Shown: positions 1 through 9,739, numbered from the stretch's first letter. The stretch is 64,000 nt of DNA from Erinaceus europaeus (GCF_950295315.1 NC_080165.1:3543734-3607733); one strand, 5' to 3'. Numbers and translations: made by a program. Notes: generated by a model from the letters alone, not told the origin.

Positions 1-199
1 CAGACCTCCCACTTTCTACACCCCATAATGACCCTGGGTCCATACTCCCAGAGGGATAAAGAATAGGAAAGCTGTCAGGGGAGGAGATGGGATACAGAGT
101 TCTGGTGGTGGGGATTGTGTGGAGTTGTACCCCTCTTATCCTATGGTCTTGTTAATGTCTCCTTTTTAAATAAATAAATTTAACAAACAAACAAAAAAC
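1..199 (+). mobile_element. LINE-1 3'UTR tail (5' cut by window edge)
   Basis: This is the last part of the repeated L1 3'UTR seen many times in the window (compare 24585-24795 and 56690-56875). It carries the CCCAGAGGGATAAAGAATAG and GTGGAGTTGTACCCCTCTTA blocks and ends in an A-rich tail with AATAAA-like words. The left part lies outside the window. Confidence 0.8.
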
Positions 200-789
200 T
201 ACTACCATAGCCAGACTTCAAGAACTGAAAGAAAAACATCTTCACACCATCAAGAAAAGAGAGAAAAGTGAGCACAGGCTGTTTGAAAGGAAGGTAGGTG
301 GTAGAAGTCAATGAGTTCTTGGTGATGTCTGGGGGAGGGGGAACCAAAGAAACTAATCCTTGACCTCACCTTCCTCTAATTCTCTTGTCTGCTTACCAGT
401 AGCTCCTGGTTGAGCTACCAGAAACTAGAAGGTAAGAGAAACTGTTGGTGTAGAACATTTGGCTCAGCCTCTCTTGAGAAGCATGTAGAAAATAAATGGA
501 CTAGCATAGAGAAAAAATACAGCAAACCAGTCAAGATAGCTACCCCTTCCATAAACACTCATTAGTTCCTTCTTTATATGTGCCATCTCTTTACTTGAAG
601 GACCTTGGGTGGTGAAGAAATTGTATCAGAGCTGGGCTCTTAGTACATGATGCTGAGATCTGGATCTTCACATAGTCTTAACTCAGGAATCTTCCATTTC
701 ACTTGTCTGTAGAGTGAATAAACTCAGCCTAGTGCTGAAGTTAGAGATTTGCAACACTGAACTCTACATTCATACTATGTTTCTATTTT
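200..789. other. Unassigned non-coding stretch
   Basis: No ORF, recognisable repeat or RNA gene is seen here. The sequence is AT-rich and looks unique by eye. Confidence 0.5.
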
Positions 790-1742
790 AAAGTTGATTA
801 GTGATTTAATATTGATTTATAAAATTATGAGATAACAGGAGTATAATTTCACAGCATTCCCAGCACCAGAGTTCTGTGTCCCCATTTGTTGGTAAAGTTG
901 GTCTGCTTCTAATTCTGCTTCTAAGACCCCTTCTGTTTTGATCATCACATTAGATTCACTTCCATTGCTTAAAGCTGTGGTCTATTTACATAATCATTGT
1001 TTTGTTTGAGACCCGCACTGGTGTAATCCCCACTGGTTTGCGCTCTTTTTCCACTCCGCCCCCTCTCCTAGTCACATCCTGTTTTCCACTGTTTAATCCC
1101 CACCAGTTCGCGTGCTTTTTCCCTTCTCCCCACCCCCTATCCTACGTACATCCTATTCCAACTTGACACTTCCGCCTCAGGAGATATAAAGGACAGGATT
1201 TTCTAATGAAGAGGGATTAGATTGATTGCACTGCATCCCTGCTCATCAATAAAGATTGAACTGCATTCCCAGCTCAGCCATGAGTCCCTGGTCATCTCTC
1301 TCCCACCCATGAAGCTAGCCTGAAACCCATTCCCTCAGCGGAAAACTGCAGTGGTTCTCCCAAGGTCAAAGATATGGGTTGACTGTTATTTCTATAACTA
1401 TCTGTCTATATTTACATATACATTTGTCCACTTTTTTTCTGTGGTCCTGCCTTCACATAATTAGTCTTACCTACACCTATTATTACTTCCCTGTGCCATT
1501 TCTTTTTCCTTCTCTCTTTGGGTCCTGATGGAATTGGGGTTAAGAGCCCTCTGGTCATCTTTCCCCTAAAATTTCTCCCCATCTGATAATATGGACCAAA
1601 ATTCTTTTTGGGGTGCAGAACGTGGAAGTCTGGCTTCTGTAATTGCTTCCCCACTAGACACAGGCATTGCCAGGTGGATCCATACTCCCCAACCTATTTC
1701 TCTCTTTCCCTCCTCACTAGGTTTCTGATGGAAAGTCAAGAG
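790..1742 (-). mobile_element. Older L1 3'UTR copy, interrupted by an LTR
   Basis: Positions 790-886 and 1326-1742 are the two halves of one minus-strand L1 3'UTR of the older subtype, with the GTGATTTAATATTGATTTA motif at its 3' side. They read continuously once the LTR at 887-1325 is removed; the same uninterrupted order is seen at 44108-44695. Confidence 0.8.
887..1325 (+). mobile_element. Solo LTR (ERV), older relative of the 8.3 kb and 23.5 kb LTRs
   Basis: A 439-bp LTR-like unit starts with TGTTGG. It has a TATA-like box (TATAAA, 1185-1190) and a polyadenylation signal (AATAAA, 1248-1253) at LTR-like spacing, so its sense strand is plus. It is flanked by a perfect 6-bp direct repeat CCCATT (881-886 and 1326-1331). 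The 3' terminus reads GAAA rather than the usual CA, probably through mutation. No internal ERV region adjoins it, so it is a solo LTR. It shares short blocks with the other LTRs, such as CTATTTACATAATCA and CATGAGTCCCTGGTC. Confidence 0.8.
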
Positions 1743-1994
1743 TAGTGCTGGGGAGACACATGAGGTAGAGAATTTGAGCTGAAATCTTTTGGATGGATCA
1801 GTGCTTCTTCTTAGCTGACCTTTTCAGTCTTTTTCTTCCTACCTAAAATAACAGGTCCTCTCTCTAATTATGTAAGAAAAATTACAATAAAAGAACTCTA
1901 GCTGGTGCAGCATGATGTAGACACTTTGCAAATAGATGCTGATTCTTCTGATGTCCTTTGTTCAATTCCTCATTGACTCCAGGTCCAAAATAAT

Positions 1995-2420
1995 AATTTG
2001 ATCCAAAAATTTACAATAGCTCAACCTTGGATGCAACTCATATATCCAAGGACAGATGAGTGGCATCGGAAGTGGTGATGTATACACACAATGGAATACT
2101 ACTCAGCTATTAAAAGGAAAAGCCATGTTTGGATAAAACTTGAAGGAATCCTGTTAAGTGAGATAAGCCAAAACGAGAAGGATGATTACTGAATGATTTC
2201 ACTCACAGGTGGAATTTAAGGAATGAGAACAGAAAGGGAGAACACAAAGCGAAACATAGACTGGCTGTGGTGTAGTGCATCAAAGCAAAGGACTCTGGGG
2301 AAGGAGGAAGAGGGACAAGGTAGAAGGCATGTGGCAGTTCTCATGCCCGATGGTGGAAAAGCACTGAAGTTGGCAGCAGAGCCCTACACAGCATGACAAA
2401 AGACAGTAAAAAATAAAATA
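1995..2420 (+). pseudogene. Ancient LINE-1 ORF2 3'-end remnant
   Basis: The stretch contains the conserved mammalian L1 3' block, including an ACAATGGAATACTACTCAGC word and the following AAGTGAGATAAGCCA-like segment. It is diverged and carries stops. It lies on the plus strand and continues about 200 bases past the block. Confidence 0.75.
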
Positions 2421-3254
2421 AAATATCATGGTCCAAACAAGGTACAGGCAGACAAATGTAGGCCCCTTTCTGAAAGAGAGTGCTTCTACACAAAGATAGG
2501 GGCGAGGCTTGGAGGACATTCTCTCCATCAAGCTAATAAAGACAGATCACTGAAGGGATCATCAGGACTCAGGGGCAGAGCTACAAGGGGTGTTCTGGAG
2601 AGTCTCAGATGGCATGCTTTGACAGCAACGAGAGTAGGCTTCTAGGGGAATTGATGACATCTTAGAACTGGAGAGATCTCAGGGCCCTTTGACATGTAGT
2701 GGGCATAGCTGCCACTGTTGGCCACAAAGGTTCTAGCAGTGACTAATTACTCCTAGGTCTCTGGGAATAAATAACTGTGGAGTCCCCTAAGGTGCTGTCG
2801 TGCTTATATAGATAGATAGATTCTAGGTCTGTCGAGAAAAAGAAATCAAAACTTGAGTTACCATAGCGGAACTCAATTCTCATTCAGTTCTATCACACAA
2901 ACTGTCTCACAGACCCTGAATGACTTGACTGGCAGAGGCTAGTCCCACTTGAGGGGAGAACCGCAAACAGTATATTCACTCTTTCACCTGAGTGTCCTCC
3001 ATGTCCTCTCCAGAGGTTATGATCCCTCAATAACGCGGCTGAGAAAAAAGATGCTAGCTCAGCAAAGGGTCTTGTGACCCCTGGCCCCTGTTGGGGGTAC
3101 TGGAGATCAGGTGAGAGATGAGGTCTTACAGTAAACTGTGGTGATTCTTCCTCCTCCTACTTTCCCAGGATGAAATATATATACTTACAAACTTGTAGAG
3201 TTGTCATGCTAATGCTTCTTTTTTAAAACCTAGAGCTGTCTCTCCCACCCAACT
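2421..3254. other. Unassigned non-coding stretch
   Basis: I see no gene and no named repeat. A short GATA-like run occurs near 2805-2820. Confidence 0.45.
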
Positions 3255-3450
3255 ATTATTTGTATTTATTATTTATTTATTTATTTGATAGAGACAGAGA
3301 TAAATTAAGAAGTGAAGGAAAGATAGAAAGGGAAAGAGACAGACCACTTGTGAAGCTTCCCCTGCAGGGGGGGACCAGGGACTTTACCTGGGTCATTCTG
3401 CACTGTATTGTGTGTGCTTAACCAGGTGCATCTCTGCCTTGCCCCCACCC
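3255..3450 (-). mobile_element. SINE, family B
   Basis: Minus-strand copy: an A-rich tail (here a TTTATT run) leads into a GA-rich body, then GAAGCTTCCCCTGCAG and the reverse-complemented tRNA-like head ending near AACCAGGTGCA. Same layout as 17125-17337 and 58240-58442. Confidence 0.75.
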
Positions 3451-3545
3451 CAAATACTATTTTTTTTAAAGGTACCATCTTACTGAATTAAGATAGAGGG
3501 GGAAAAGTGTCATTGTAGACTGGGGAGACAGAAAAAAAAAACTCA

Positions 3546-3670
3546 TAAAAAAGACTTTCATGCCTGAGGCTGTATTGTCCCAGACTCAGCCTCCAGGACC
3601 ACAGCCATCATCAGAGCTGGGCAGAGATTTGGTTGTTTCTCCTTTTTCCAAGTAAATACATAAGTAAATA
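3546..3670 (+). mobile_element. SINE, family C fragment
   Basis: Plus-strand copy with CATGCCTGAGGCT, a CAGAGCTGGGCAGAG-like block and an A/T-rich tail. It is diverged and its head is truncated. Confidence 0.6.
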
Positions 3671-3780
3671 ATTTTTTTAAAGGTGTCCTTCTTTACAATG
3701 AAAAGAAGAAGACAAATAGCATGGCTGCCCTTCATAAGTGAAGGCACCCTGCTTGTGATCCTGTTAATTGGCTGGCAATT

Positions 3781-3850
3781 GGGATGCATTGGATCGACCT
3801 TCTCGTGGTGCATCCCGTGAGTACCCATTCATTGGGGAAACTGACGATTC
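3781..3850 (+). ncRNA. HDV-like self-cleaving ribozyme
   Basis: The nested double-pseudoknot pairing is visible by hand. P1 is 3781-3787 with 3810-3816 (GGGATGC/GCATCCC, 7 perfect pairs). J1/2 is ATT. P2 is 3791-3796 with 3845-3850 (GGATCG/CGATTC, five Watson-Crick pairs and one G-U). P3 is 3797-3799 with 3807-3809 (ACC/GGT), closing loop L3 TTCTCGT (3800-3806), close to the HDV antigenomic L3 UCCUCGC. P4 is a short CCCA/TGGG hairpin (3824-3827 with 3833-3836). J4/2 holds the candidate catalytic C3841 followed by T-G-A, fitting the C-N-R-A pattern. P1.1 could form between T3801-C3802 and G3819-A3820. Cleavage would fall just before G3781, exactly where the TSD ends. Weak points: J1/4 is long (5-7 nt) and P4 is short. 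Activity is inferred, not shown. Confidence 0.78.
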
Positions 3851-3974
3851 TTCCTAGCCGACTGAATCCACATGGATCCCAGTCACTTTCAAAGCCAGCA
3901 ACAAGCAGGTCCTGACAGCTTTCAACCTGACCTGTTGACTGGCTACGGAAGAAGGGCAAACGCTAGAAGAAGAA
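3781..3974 (+). mobile_element. Short RTE-clade LINE derivative (5' ribozyme region joined to 3' ORF end)
   Basis: The 194-bp element is bounded by a perfect 11-bp direct repeat GGCTGGCAATT (3770-3780 and 3975-3985; the first G of the right copy is ambiguous with the tail). Its 3' end reads in frame as VDWLRKKGKR then TAG (3964-3966) followed by AAGAAGAAG. The same peptide end and AAG tail close the longer RTE fragment at 28293-28584. Its 5' end is an HDV-like ribozyme, as known for the 5' ends of some RTE LINEs. The middle, about 3851-3925, is not shared with the 28 kb copy and is probably RTE 5'UTR. The simplest reading is a non-autonomous, internally deleted RTE derivative mobilised in trans. 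It could instead be a one-off internally deleted copy; only a genome search can tell. Confidence 0.8.
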
Positions 3975-3985
3975 GGCTGGCAATT

Positions 3986-4312
3986 AAAGATGGTGAGTCT
4001 AGAGTTCCGGGGGTCAGACTCGAGCATTTGACCATTTGCTCCAGAGGAGAGAGCCTGACAAGAATAGCAGGTCATTATCTGACTGAGGCTAATGAGATCC
4101 ACAGTGCTCGCCCACGGTACCTCTGACTTTTGCAGAAGTCAAGAAGACATTCAAACAGGCATAGAACAGAAGCAGTCACTTACCATGTCGAGTTCTAGAC
4201 GCTGGCTCTAGCGTCTGCTATACCCATCAAGAGAGTGTTGGTGCTCACCTGAGAGGAAACTATACAGCATGTATCAGTGGTGATATTCTTCCTTCTTTAA
4301 GAATTAACGAGA
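3986..4312. other. Unassigned stretch downstream of the RTE derivative
   Basis: This stretch is moderately GC-rich and not recognised as a repeat. An open plus-strand frame beginning at 3872 runs into it to 4126, but it starts inside the mobile element, crosses its boundary and has no recognisable domain, so I do not call it a gene. Confidence 0.45.
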
Positions 4313-4314
4313 AA

Positions 4315-4482
4315 GGTAGGAGAGACAGCATAATGGTTATGCAAACAGACTCTCATACCTGAGGCTCCAAGGCCCTAGGTTCAATCCCCTGCACCACCAT
4401 AAGCCAGAGCTGAGCAGAGCTCTGCTGTTTCTCTCTGTGACTTTCTTTCTGTATATCTCTCATTAAAAATAAAATATTTTAA
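4315..4482 (+). mobile_element. SINE, family C (tRNA-related head)
   Basis: The head AGAGACAGCATAATGGTTAT is followed by a B-box-like GGTTCAATCCC, then CCAGAGCTGAGCAGAGCTCT, a pyrimidine-rich body and an AATAAAATATTTT tail. Reverse copies of the same unit occur at 14589, 28797, 31447 and 39276. Confidence 0.8.
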
Positions 4483-4716
4483 AAATAATGTTTTTTTTTT
4501 TTTCATTTTACACATTCTATTGACTCTCTTCTGAGCCATTGTATTCTACAAAATGAAGCAGATAAAATAATTTTGGTTCATTCTCCCAGAGGGTAGAAAA
4601 GATAGTGGGAGATAAACTCCAATTCTATCAGAACCTGGAGAGAGAAGACAAAAAAAATAAAAAAGTACCTTCGGAAATAATACCAGGCATAGATATATCT
4701 TAGAAAGGAAGAGAAA

Positions 4717-5001
4717 GGGAGTCGGGCTGTAGCGCAGCGGGTTAAGCGCAGGTGGCGCAAAGCACAAGGACTGGCATAAGGATCCCGGTTCGAACCCCGG
4801 CTCCCCACCTGCAGGAGAGTCGCTTCACAGGCGGTGAAGCAGGTCTGCAGGTGTCTGTCTTTCTCTCCCCATCTCTGTCTTCCCCTCCTCTCTCCATTTC
4901 TCTCTGTCCTATCCAAAAATGACAACAACAATAATAACTACAACAATAAAACAACAAGGGCAACAAAAGGGAATAAATAAATAAAATAAATATTAAAAAA
5001 A
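4717..5001 (+). mobile_element. SINE, family A, full length
   Basis: This is a complete copy with tRNA-like head (GGGAGTCGGG, A-box-like TAGCGCAGCGGGTTA, B-box-like GGTTCGAACCC), the CTGCAGGTGTCTGTCTTTCT body and an ACAACAATAATAACTACAAC tail with AATAAA. A perfect 15-bp TSD AGAAAGGAAGAGAAA lies at 4702-4716 and 5002-5016, indicating a recent L1-mediated insertion. Confidence 0.95.
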
Positions 5002-5026
5002 AGAAAGGAAGAGAAAGCAGGATAGT

Positions 5027-5212
5027 ATGGAAAATATACACAGATATAGACAGATAGTTATAGAATAATAGTCAACCCAATTCTGTAACCTTGGGAGAAC
5101 TACTGTATCTTCCAATGGAGGGAGTGAGGCACAGAGACACAGAACTCCGGTGGTGGGAACAGTGCAGAATTAGAACCCTGATATCTTATAATGTGGCAAG
5201 CCAATAGTAAAT
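5027..5212 (+). mobile_element. Older L1 3'UTR fragment
   Basis: Plus-strand counterpart of 44108-44300, with CTTGGGAGAACTACTG, ACAGAACTCCGGTGGTGGGAA and a diverged end of the GTAAATCACCA type. Confidence 0.7.
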
Positions 5213-5739
5213 CACCAAGAGACTTTTTTAAGAGTACATTGAAGATATTTATGCACTCACATCTTTGTTTCCCAGATAGCATGCTTTTTTTTTTTAGATA
5301 CATTCACAAACTAAAACGAAGTGTGGGAAGAGAGCATGGCAGTGTCAAGAGAGAGACTGTTGACTGAGAAGCCGGTGCAGACTGAGGAAGACTCTCAAAT
5401 ATTTGGGGCTGCGTGTACACCCTCTCTTTCCTGGTGTGGGGTAGGGTGAGGGGGACCTCCATCCATCTTCAGAAATAGCTTCAGCCTTTGTGAATTCCTT
5501 GGCTCATGAAAACTGAATGAAATCACAGACTGAAGCCGATTCATGATCGATCGATCTGCCTGTTCTCCTTCCTCATGCGGGGTCCTTGTGGAAGACTTTA
5601 CTCAGAAATGATTATTTCTATCCCACCTTGCTAGGTTGAGTCATGCTGCACGTGAGCCCATGATTTGGGAATATTTCCCATGGCATTACTTCCTTTTAGT
5701 GATCACAGTCTCTGACACTCAGAAAACTGCTGGATATAT
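5213..5739. other. Unassigned non-coding stretch
   Basis: No gene or named repeat is recognised. Confidence 0.45.
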
Positions 5740-5890
5740 ATTTTTTAATATCTTTCTTGGGGGGTTAATGTTTTACATTCAACAGTAAATACAATAGTTT
5801 GTACATGCATAACATTTCTCAGTTTTCCACATAACTATGCAACCCCCACTGGGTCCTCTGTCATCCTTTGTGGGCATTTTTTGGACCTTT
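5740..5890 (-). mobile_element. L1 3' end, second 3'UTR type
   Basis: It contains TTCAACAGTAAATACAATAG, TTTGTACATGCATAACATTT and the CCTCTGTCATCCTTT word. The same block recurs at 20425, 30560 and 39389. Its 3' end, with the T-rich side, is at the low coordinate. Confidence 0.75.
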
Positions 5891-5950
5891 TTGGATATTT
5901 TATCACCATCTGTTACCTGTATTGTCAATATAGGAATAAGAGGGAATCCA

Positions 5951-6535
5951 TTTTATTTTATTTCATTTTTAGTCTGTTATTGGTGATTTAATAATGATCA
6001 ACAAGATTGTAAGATAGCAGGGGTACAGTTCCATATAGTTCCTACTGCCAGAGTTCTGTATCTCTTCACCTCCACTGGAAGTTTCATTATTCTTTATCCC
6101 TCTGGGAGCATGGGCCCAAATTCTTTATGGGGAGCAGAAGGTGGGAGTTCTGGCTTCTATCATTGCTTCTCCTCTGGACATGGGTGTTGGCAGGTGGATC
6201 CACACCCCCAGCCTGTCTCTGTCTTTCCCTAATGGGGCAGGGATCTGGGGAGGGGAGATTCCAGGACACATTAGTGAAGTTATCTGTCCGGGGAGGTCAG
6301 GATGATGTCATGGTAGCCTCTGCAACTTGGTGGCTGAAAGGTAGTAAGATGTAAAATAAATTGTTTGATAAACAAGCACCCAAAGGTGGGAATAGGGCAA
6401 ATGAAACTAGGGGTCTTCTTGTAGGAGGAAGCTGGGAAGTCTTTTTTAGGTGTATTCCATGTAGCCCATGGCCCTCGTAATTTTTGCCTCAGCCCTATAG
6501 CTAGCATGCCAGTGGACTAAAAGTATTGTCCAGTC
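5951..6535 (-). mobile_element. L1 3'UTR copy, 5'-truncated
   Basis: Minus-strand copy with TTGGTGATTTAATAATGATC at the 3' side, then TTCTTTATCCCTCTGGGAGC, the GCAGAAGGTGGGAGTTCTGG block and CAGGTGGATCCACACCCCCA. Open frames of 60-75 codons in this region are readings of this repeat. Confidence 0.85.
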
Positions 6536-6567
6536 TGACCTGGAGCCCATGTCTATCCACAGTTAGG

Positions 6568-6612
6568 ATTTTATTTTATTTTATTATTTTATTTCATTTT
6601 ATTTTATTTTTA
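6568..6612. repeat. TTTTA-type simple repeat
   Basis: About 45 bases of imperfect TTTTA/TTTCA units directly follow the L1 fragment and precede a SINE. Confidence 0.85.
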
Positions 6613-6651
6613 TATAACTATGGGTTTGGGGACATTCAAGTGCAAAGTCTG

Positions 6652-6850
6652 TGCTGGCAAGATAACTCACTTGGAGAGTGTATTTGCTTCATCCTGGGCA
6701 CCACTGATTAAGCCGAACATCTGTCACACTGGAGGCAAGTTCAGTGTCGTGGTATCTTTCTTCCTGTCTTTCTGTCTCTGTCATTCTCTCTGAAAAGTGG
6801 GCCTGGAGTGGCAAAATCCCAGTGATGACCAAAACATAAAAAAAATAAAT
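6652..6850 (+). mobile_element. SINE, family F (tRNA-related)
   Basis: The head GCTGGCAAGATAACTCACTT is followed by a pyrimidine-rich body, the block GTGGGCCTGGAGTGGCAAAA and an A-rich tail. It is old and diverged. A probable reverse copy is at 12760-12868. Confidence 0.65.
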
Positions 6851-7838
6851 TCTTTATAGATTCTTTGAATCTGTTTCCATGAACACACAGCCAAATCTGT
6901 TCAAATTGCCTACCTGAGGTAGACTAGTAACAGATCTAAAGAGCTTCCCCAAGTGGGGAAAAGTGACCTTGGTGTTTTAATGACTATTTCTATACTTTGT
7001 GTCATTATAAAATGGCCTTTGAGTCACTTGATTACAAGATACAATCACTCTGATAATAAAGACAATTTTATAGATCAAATACATAAATGACAATGTTGAC
7101 TGAATAGACATATTACTCAGAGAAGTAAATTTGTCTCAAGATACCCATACAAAGTAAAAATAGTTACTTAGTTTTCAGCAGAAAATAAATAGCCAAAAAA
7201 CTGGACAGAAATGTCACTCTGAGTAGAATGGGAACTCAGCTTATTTTAAACATTTTTTTTCTGTGAAGGAGACAGAGGGAAAATGCAACATAACTTTCTC
7301 AGGTGGCAGAAACAGCAAACGGCACCAAACTGAGTTTCTAGTTGTGTAACGTGTAAGGACAGTTCTGGAGGGAGGTGCATATAAAACACATCAGAGGCAA
7401 TTCTTCAGTGGGTGGAGTGAAATCAAAGGAGAAAGCAAATTTACTGGAACAGAAATATAATGACACAATGAGGATTGCATGTTCTAACATAAGAACGTAT
7501 CCTTTCCATACGTGTCTCACTGGTAACTACAAAAATCAACTCTGTGAGTTCAAATTCCATAAATGAAATCCTAAATACCCCATTTATGATGCTTGCTAAA
7601 ACTAGTTACTTGAATCTATTTATTTTTTAGAAAGCACGCTCTACGACGGAGTAGCACTGATTATGTGCGTTATGTTAGTCAGAACACACAGCATAGTTCC
7701 CCAGGGTAGCCTTAGTCCTCTTCATCTAAATAAGTGCTTCAATAGGCTTTATGTGAGTATGCAGCTAATATTTTCTAGTTCATCAGAATAACTCATCATC
7801 TATTTCCTCTCACCAGTGTACCGAACAAGAAGTTACCA
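6851..7838. other. Unassigned non-coding stretch
   Basis: AT-rich sequence with no recognised gene or repeat. Frames at 7338-7566 overlap on opposite strands and show no domain. Confidence 0.45.
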
Positions 7839-8062
7839 GCTAGGGGTCAAGTGGTGGTGCACTTGGTGAAATGCATATTGTAACAGTGTGCGAGGATCTG
7901 GGAAGCCCCTGGTCCTTACCTGCAGGTGGGAAAGCTTCACAAGTGGTGATGAAGCAGGGCTGCAGGTGTTTTTTTTTTTTTTTTTTTTGTCTCTCTCTCT
8001 CCCACTTCCCTCTTAATTTCTCTCTATTTCCATCCAATAATAGTAAGAAAAATCTCAGAAAA
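7839..8062 (+). mobile_element. SINE, family B
   Basis: Plus-strand copy with head near GTGGTGGTGCACTTGG, then CTTACCTGCAGGTGGGAAAG, a long poly-T interruption (about 7970-7988) and a CAATTT/ATCCAATAATA tail-like end. Confidence 0.7.
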
Positions 8063-8313
8063 AAATAAGTGATTCAGTAGTTTAGTCCATAGAGATACAC
8101 AGTACTTTTAGTTATCCTGTTATTTGACAAGACATGATAACCTAAAAAAAATATTTATATGTTCTAATAAGAATGAGACATTTCCTCTTTTACTTTGAGA
8201 CATTTTTTTTTTATCAAAAACCCACTTTACTGAACATATAACTATCAAAAGAAGGCTTAAACCATCAGCAAAGTTTCCAGAAAGGAGTTCTAAGGACCAC
8301 GTGGTTCAATGTA

Positions 8314-8757
8314 TGTTGTTTTCGACGGGTTATGTTGTTTTCGCTGGGCTGGCTTCACGGGCGGGTAACAGACGACCAGGGACTCATGGTTGAGCTGTAG
8401 GCAGTATCTCTTTATTCATGCAGGATGCAGCACAATCTAAGATGAGCTGAGCTAAACTAAAGGTACAGTACTGTAAAACTCACAATGCTGTCTTTATATA
8501 TACTTGCCAAGTAAGGTGGAAACAGGATGTGACATAGAGAGGGTGGAGAGAAAAGTGACTGGTGAAAATCAGAGTGTGACAAAGAGGGGGCAGATTAGGC
8601 GAGAATCCTATCACTGAACCACAAATGTCCTGGAGGGAGGATGGAACTTGTTAACAGTGGTTATGTAAATAGAATGAAGTGGTTATGTAAATAGAATAGT
8701 GTTAAGCAGGGGGGATTTAAACCAAATGAAACAGAAGGGGTCTCATGCATACCAACA
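8314..8757 (-). mobile_element. Solo LTR (ERV, 6-bp TSD)
   Basis: The 444-bp LTR has TG...CA ends (plus strand TGTTGTTTTCG to ACCAACA) and a perfect 6-bp TSD AATGTA at 8308-8313 and 8758-8763. The sense strand is minus: polyadenylation signal AATAAA at 8411-8416 and a TATATAAAG box at 8492-8500, both complementary. No gag, pol or env sequence adjoins it. The low-coordinate end carries a 19-bp near-duplication of the terminus. Confidence 0.9.
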
Positions 8758-8763
8758 AATGTA

Positions 8764-9039
8764 CATAGTTATTAAAATAAAATACAAACTCAAACATAAA
8801 CTACCCCATCAATAAAAATGAGCCCATTCTTAAGTTCACATCAGTAAAAACTTACTGCAATTGCTTTATTATTCTGTCGGAAGGCAACTTTTAGATTCAG
8901 AAATGCAAATATAAGGTGTTCTTTGCATGCAGCGCTAAGGCCACGTGTCAATTTACTGCTCCCTGACTGAGATTTTCACAATTTTTCTCTCTCCGATAGA
9001 GAGCTACTGAACAGAGAGAAAGAGAGAGATTCCACCGCC
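8764..9039. other. Unassigned stretch, possible old SINE at its right end
   Basis: A GA-rich segment with CTCTCTCCGATAGAGAGCTA, at about 8983-9110, resembles a reversed tRNA-type SINE but is too diverged to name. Confidence 0.35.
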
Positions 9040-9570
9040 CTAGAGCTGACCCCTATGCGGTGACTCTTTCCTGATACATACCTGGGCTTTAATCAGGGGC
9101 ACACACATGAGAAGGCATATGTCTTTCTGTCGCTCTGTCTTGCCGGCAGACTGGTGAGGGTGAGCTGGAGAAAGACCCGACACCTCCGGGGAGCTTCAGA
9201 GAGGCAGCTGGTGACTGGGGGTGCCGCAGAGCACATGGCCACCAGCGTGGGGTGGGCGAGGCCTCCCACCGCCCTAAGCCAACACGCAGGGGGGGGGGTC
9301 CAGCAGGCTGAGAGGCGGCAGGCAAGGTGTGACCACGAGTGCAGCCGTGAAGGATCACGGTTCTAACCCTGTAAGGTGAGGACGTTGGGGAAGGGCCGTT
9401 GGCTTGGAAATCCCCGGGGCCACTTGGGGTCCAGGGGGCCGAGAGGGTTCGCCTACTGCCCCTCCAGAGGAAGGGGGCTCGGGGCCGGCTCCCTCGAGCC
9501 ATCGGGGAGCCCAGTGGGTCCTTCCTTCCAGACCATGGTCTCTCCCCACAACCCTTCTAGGTGAGCTTCT
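9040..9570. other. GC-rich, CpG-enriched patch
   Basis: About 530 bases are clearly richer in G+C and CpG (roughly two dozen CpG by eye) than the AT-rich surroundings. A G-run of about 10 lies near 9291-9300. Several overlapping frames are open on both strands, as expected for GC-rich DNA. None shows a known domain. It could be a small CpG island, an old GC-rich repeat or an LTR fragment. Confidence 0.55.
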
Positions 9571-9739
9571 GTCTAACTCCAATGGAATTTTCAATGAGCA
9601 AAGCACAAGTAATTATTTTTAACAAGTAGGTAAAAATGACTGTCACATATAATAGATATTTATTTCTCCTTGTCTCCCTCCTCTTCTTCCTTTCCTGCCT
9701 TCCTCACTTCCTTTATATCTTTCTATGGATATTTCACAC

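Noticed and set aside
3872..4126. 84-codon protein downstream of the ribozyme
   Set aside because: It starts inside the RTE derivative and crosses its TSD into unrelated sequence. The real RTE frame is different and ends at 3966.
4719..4805. tRNA gene (head of SINE A)
   Set aside because: A- and B-box-like blocks are present, but the sequence continues into a SINE body and is repeated many times. It does not fold as a regular tRNA by eye.
9089..9502. 137-codon minus-strand protein
   Set aside because: GC-rich DNA gives long open frames by chance on both strands. No domain and no homologue is recognised.
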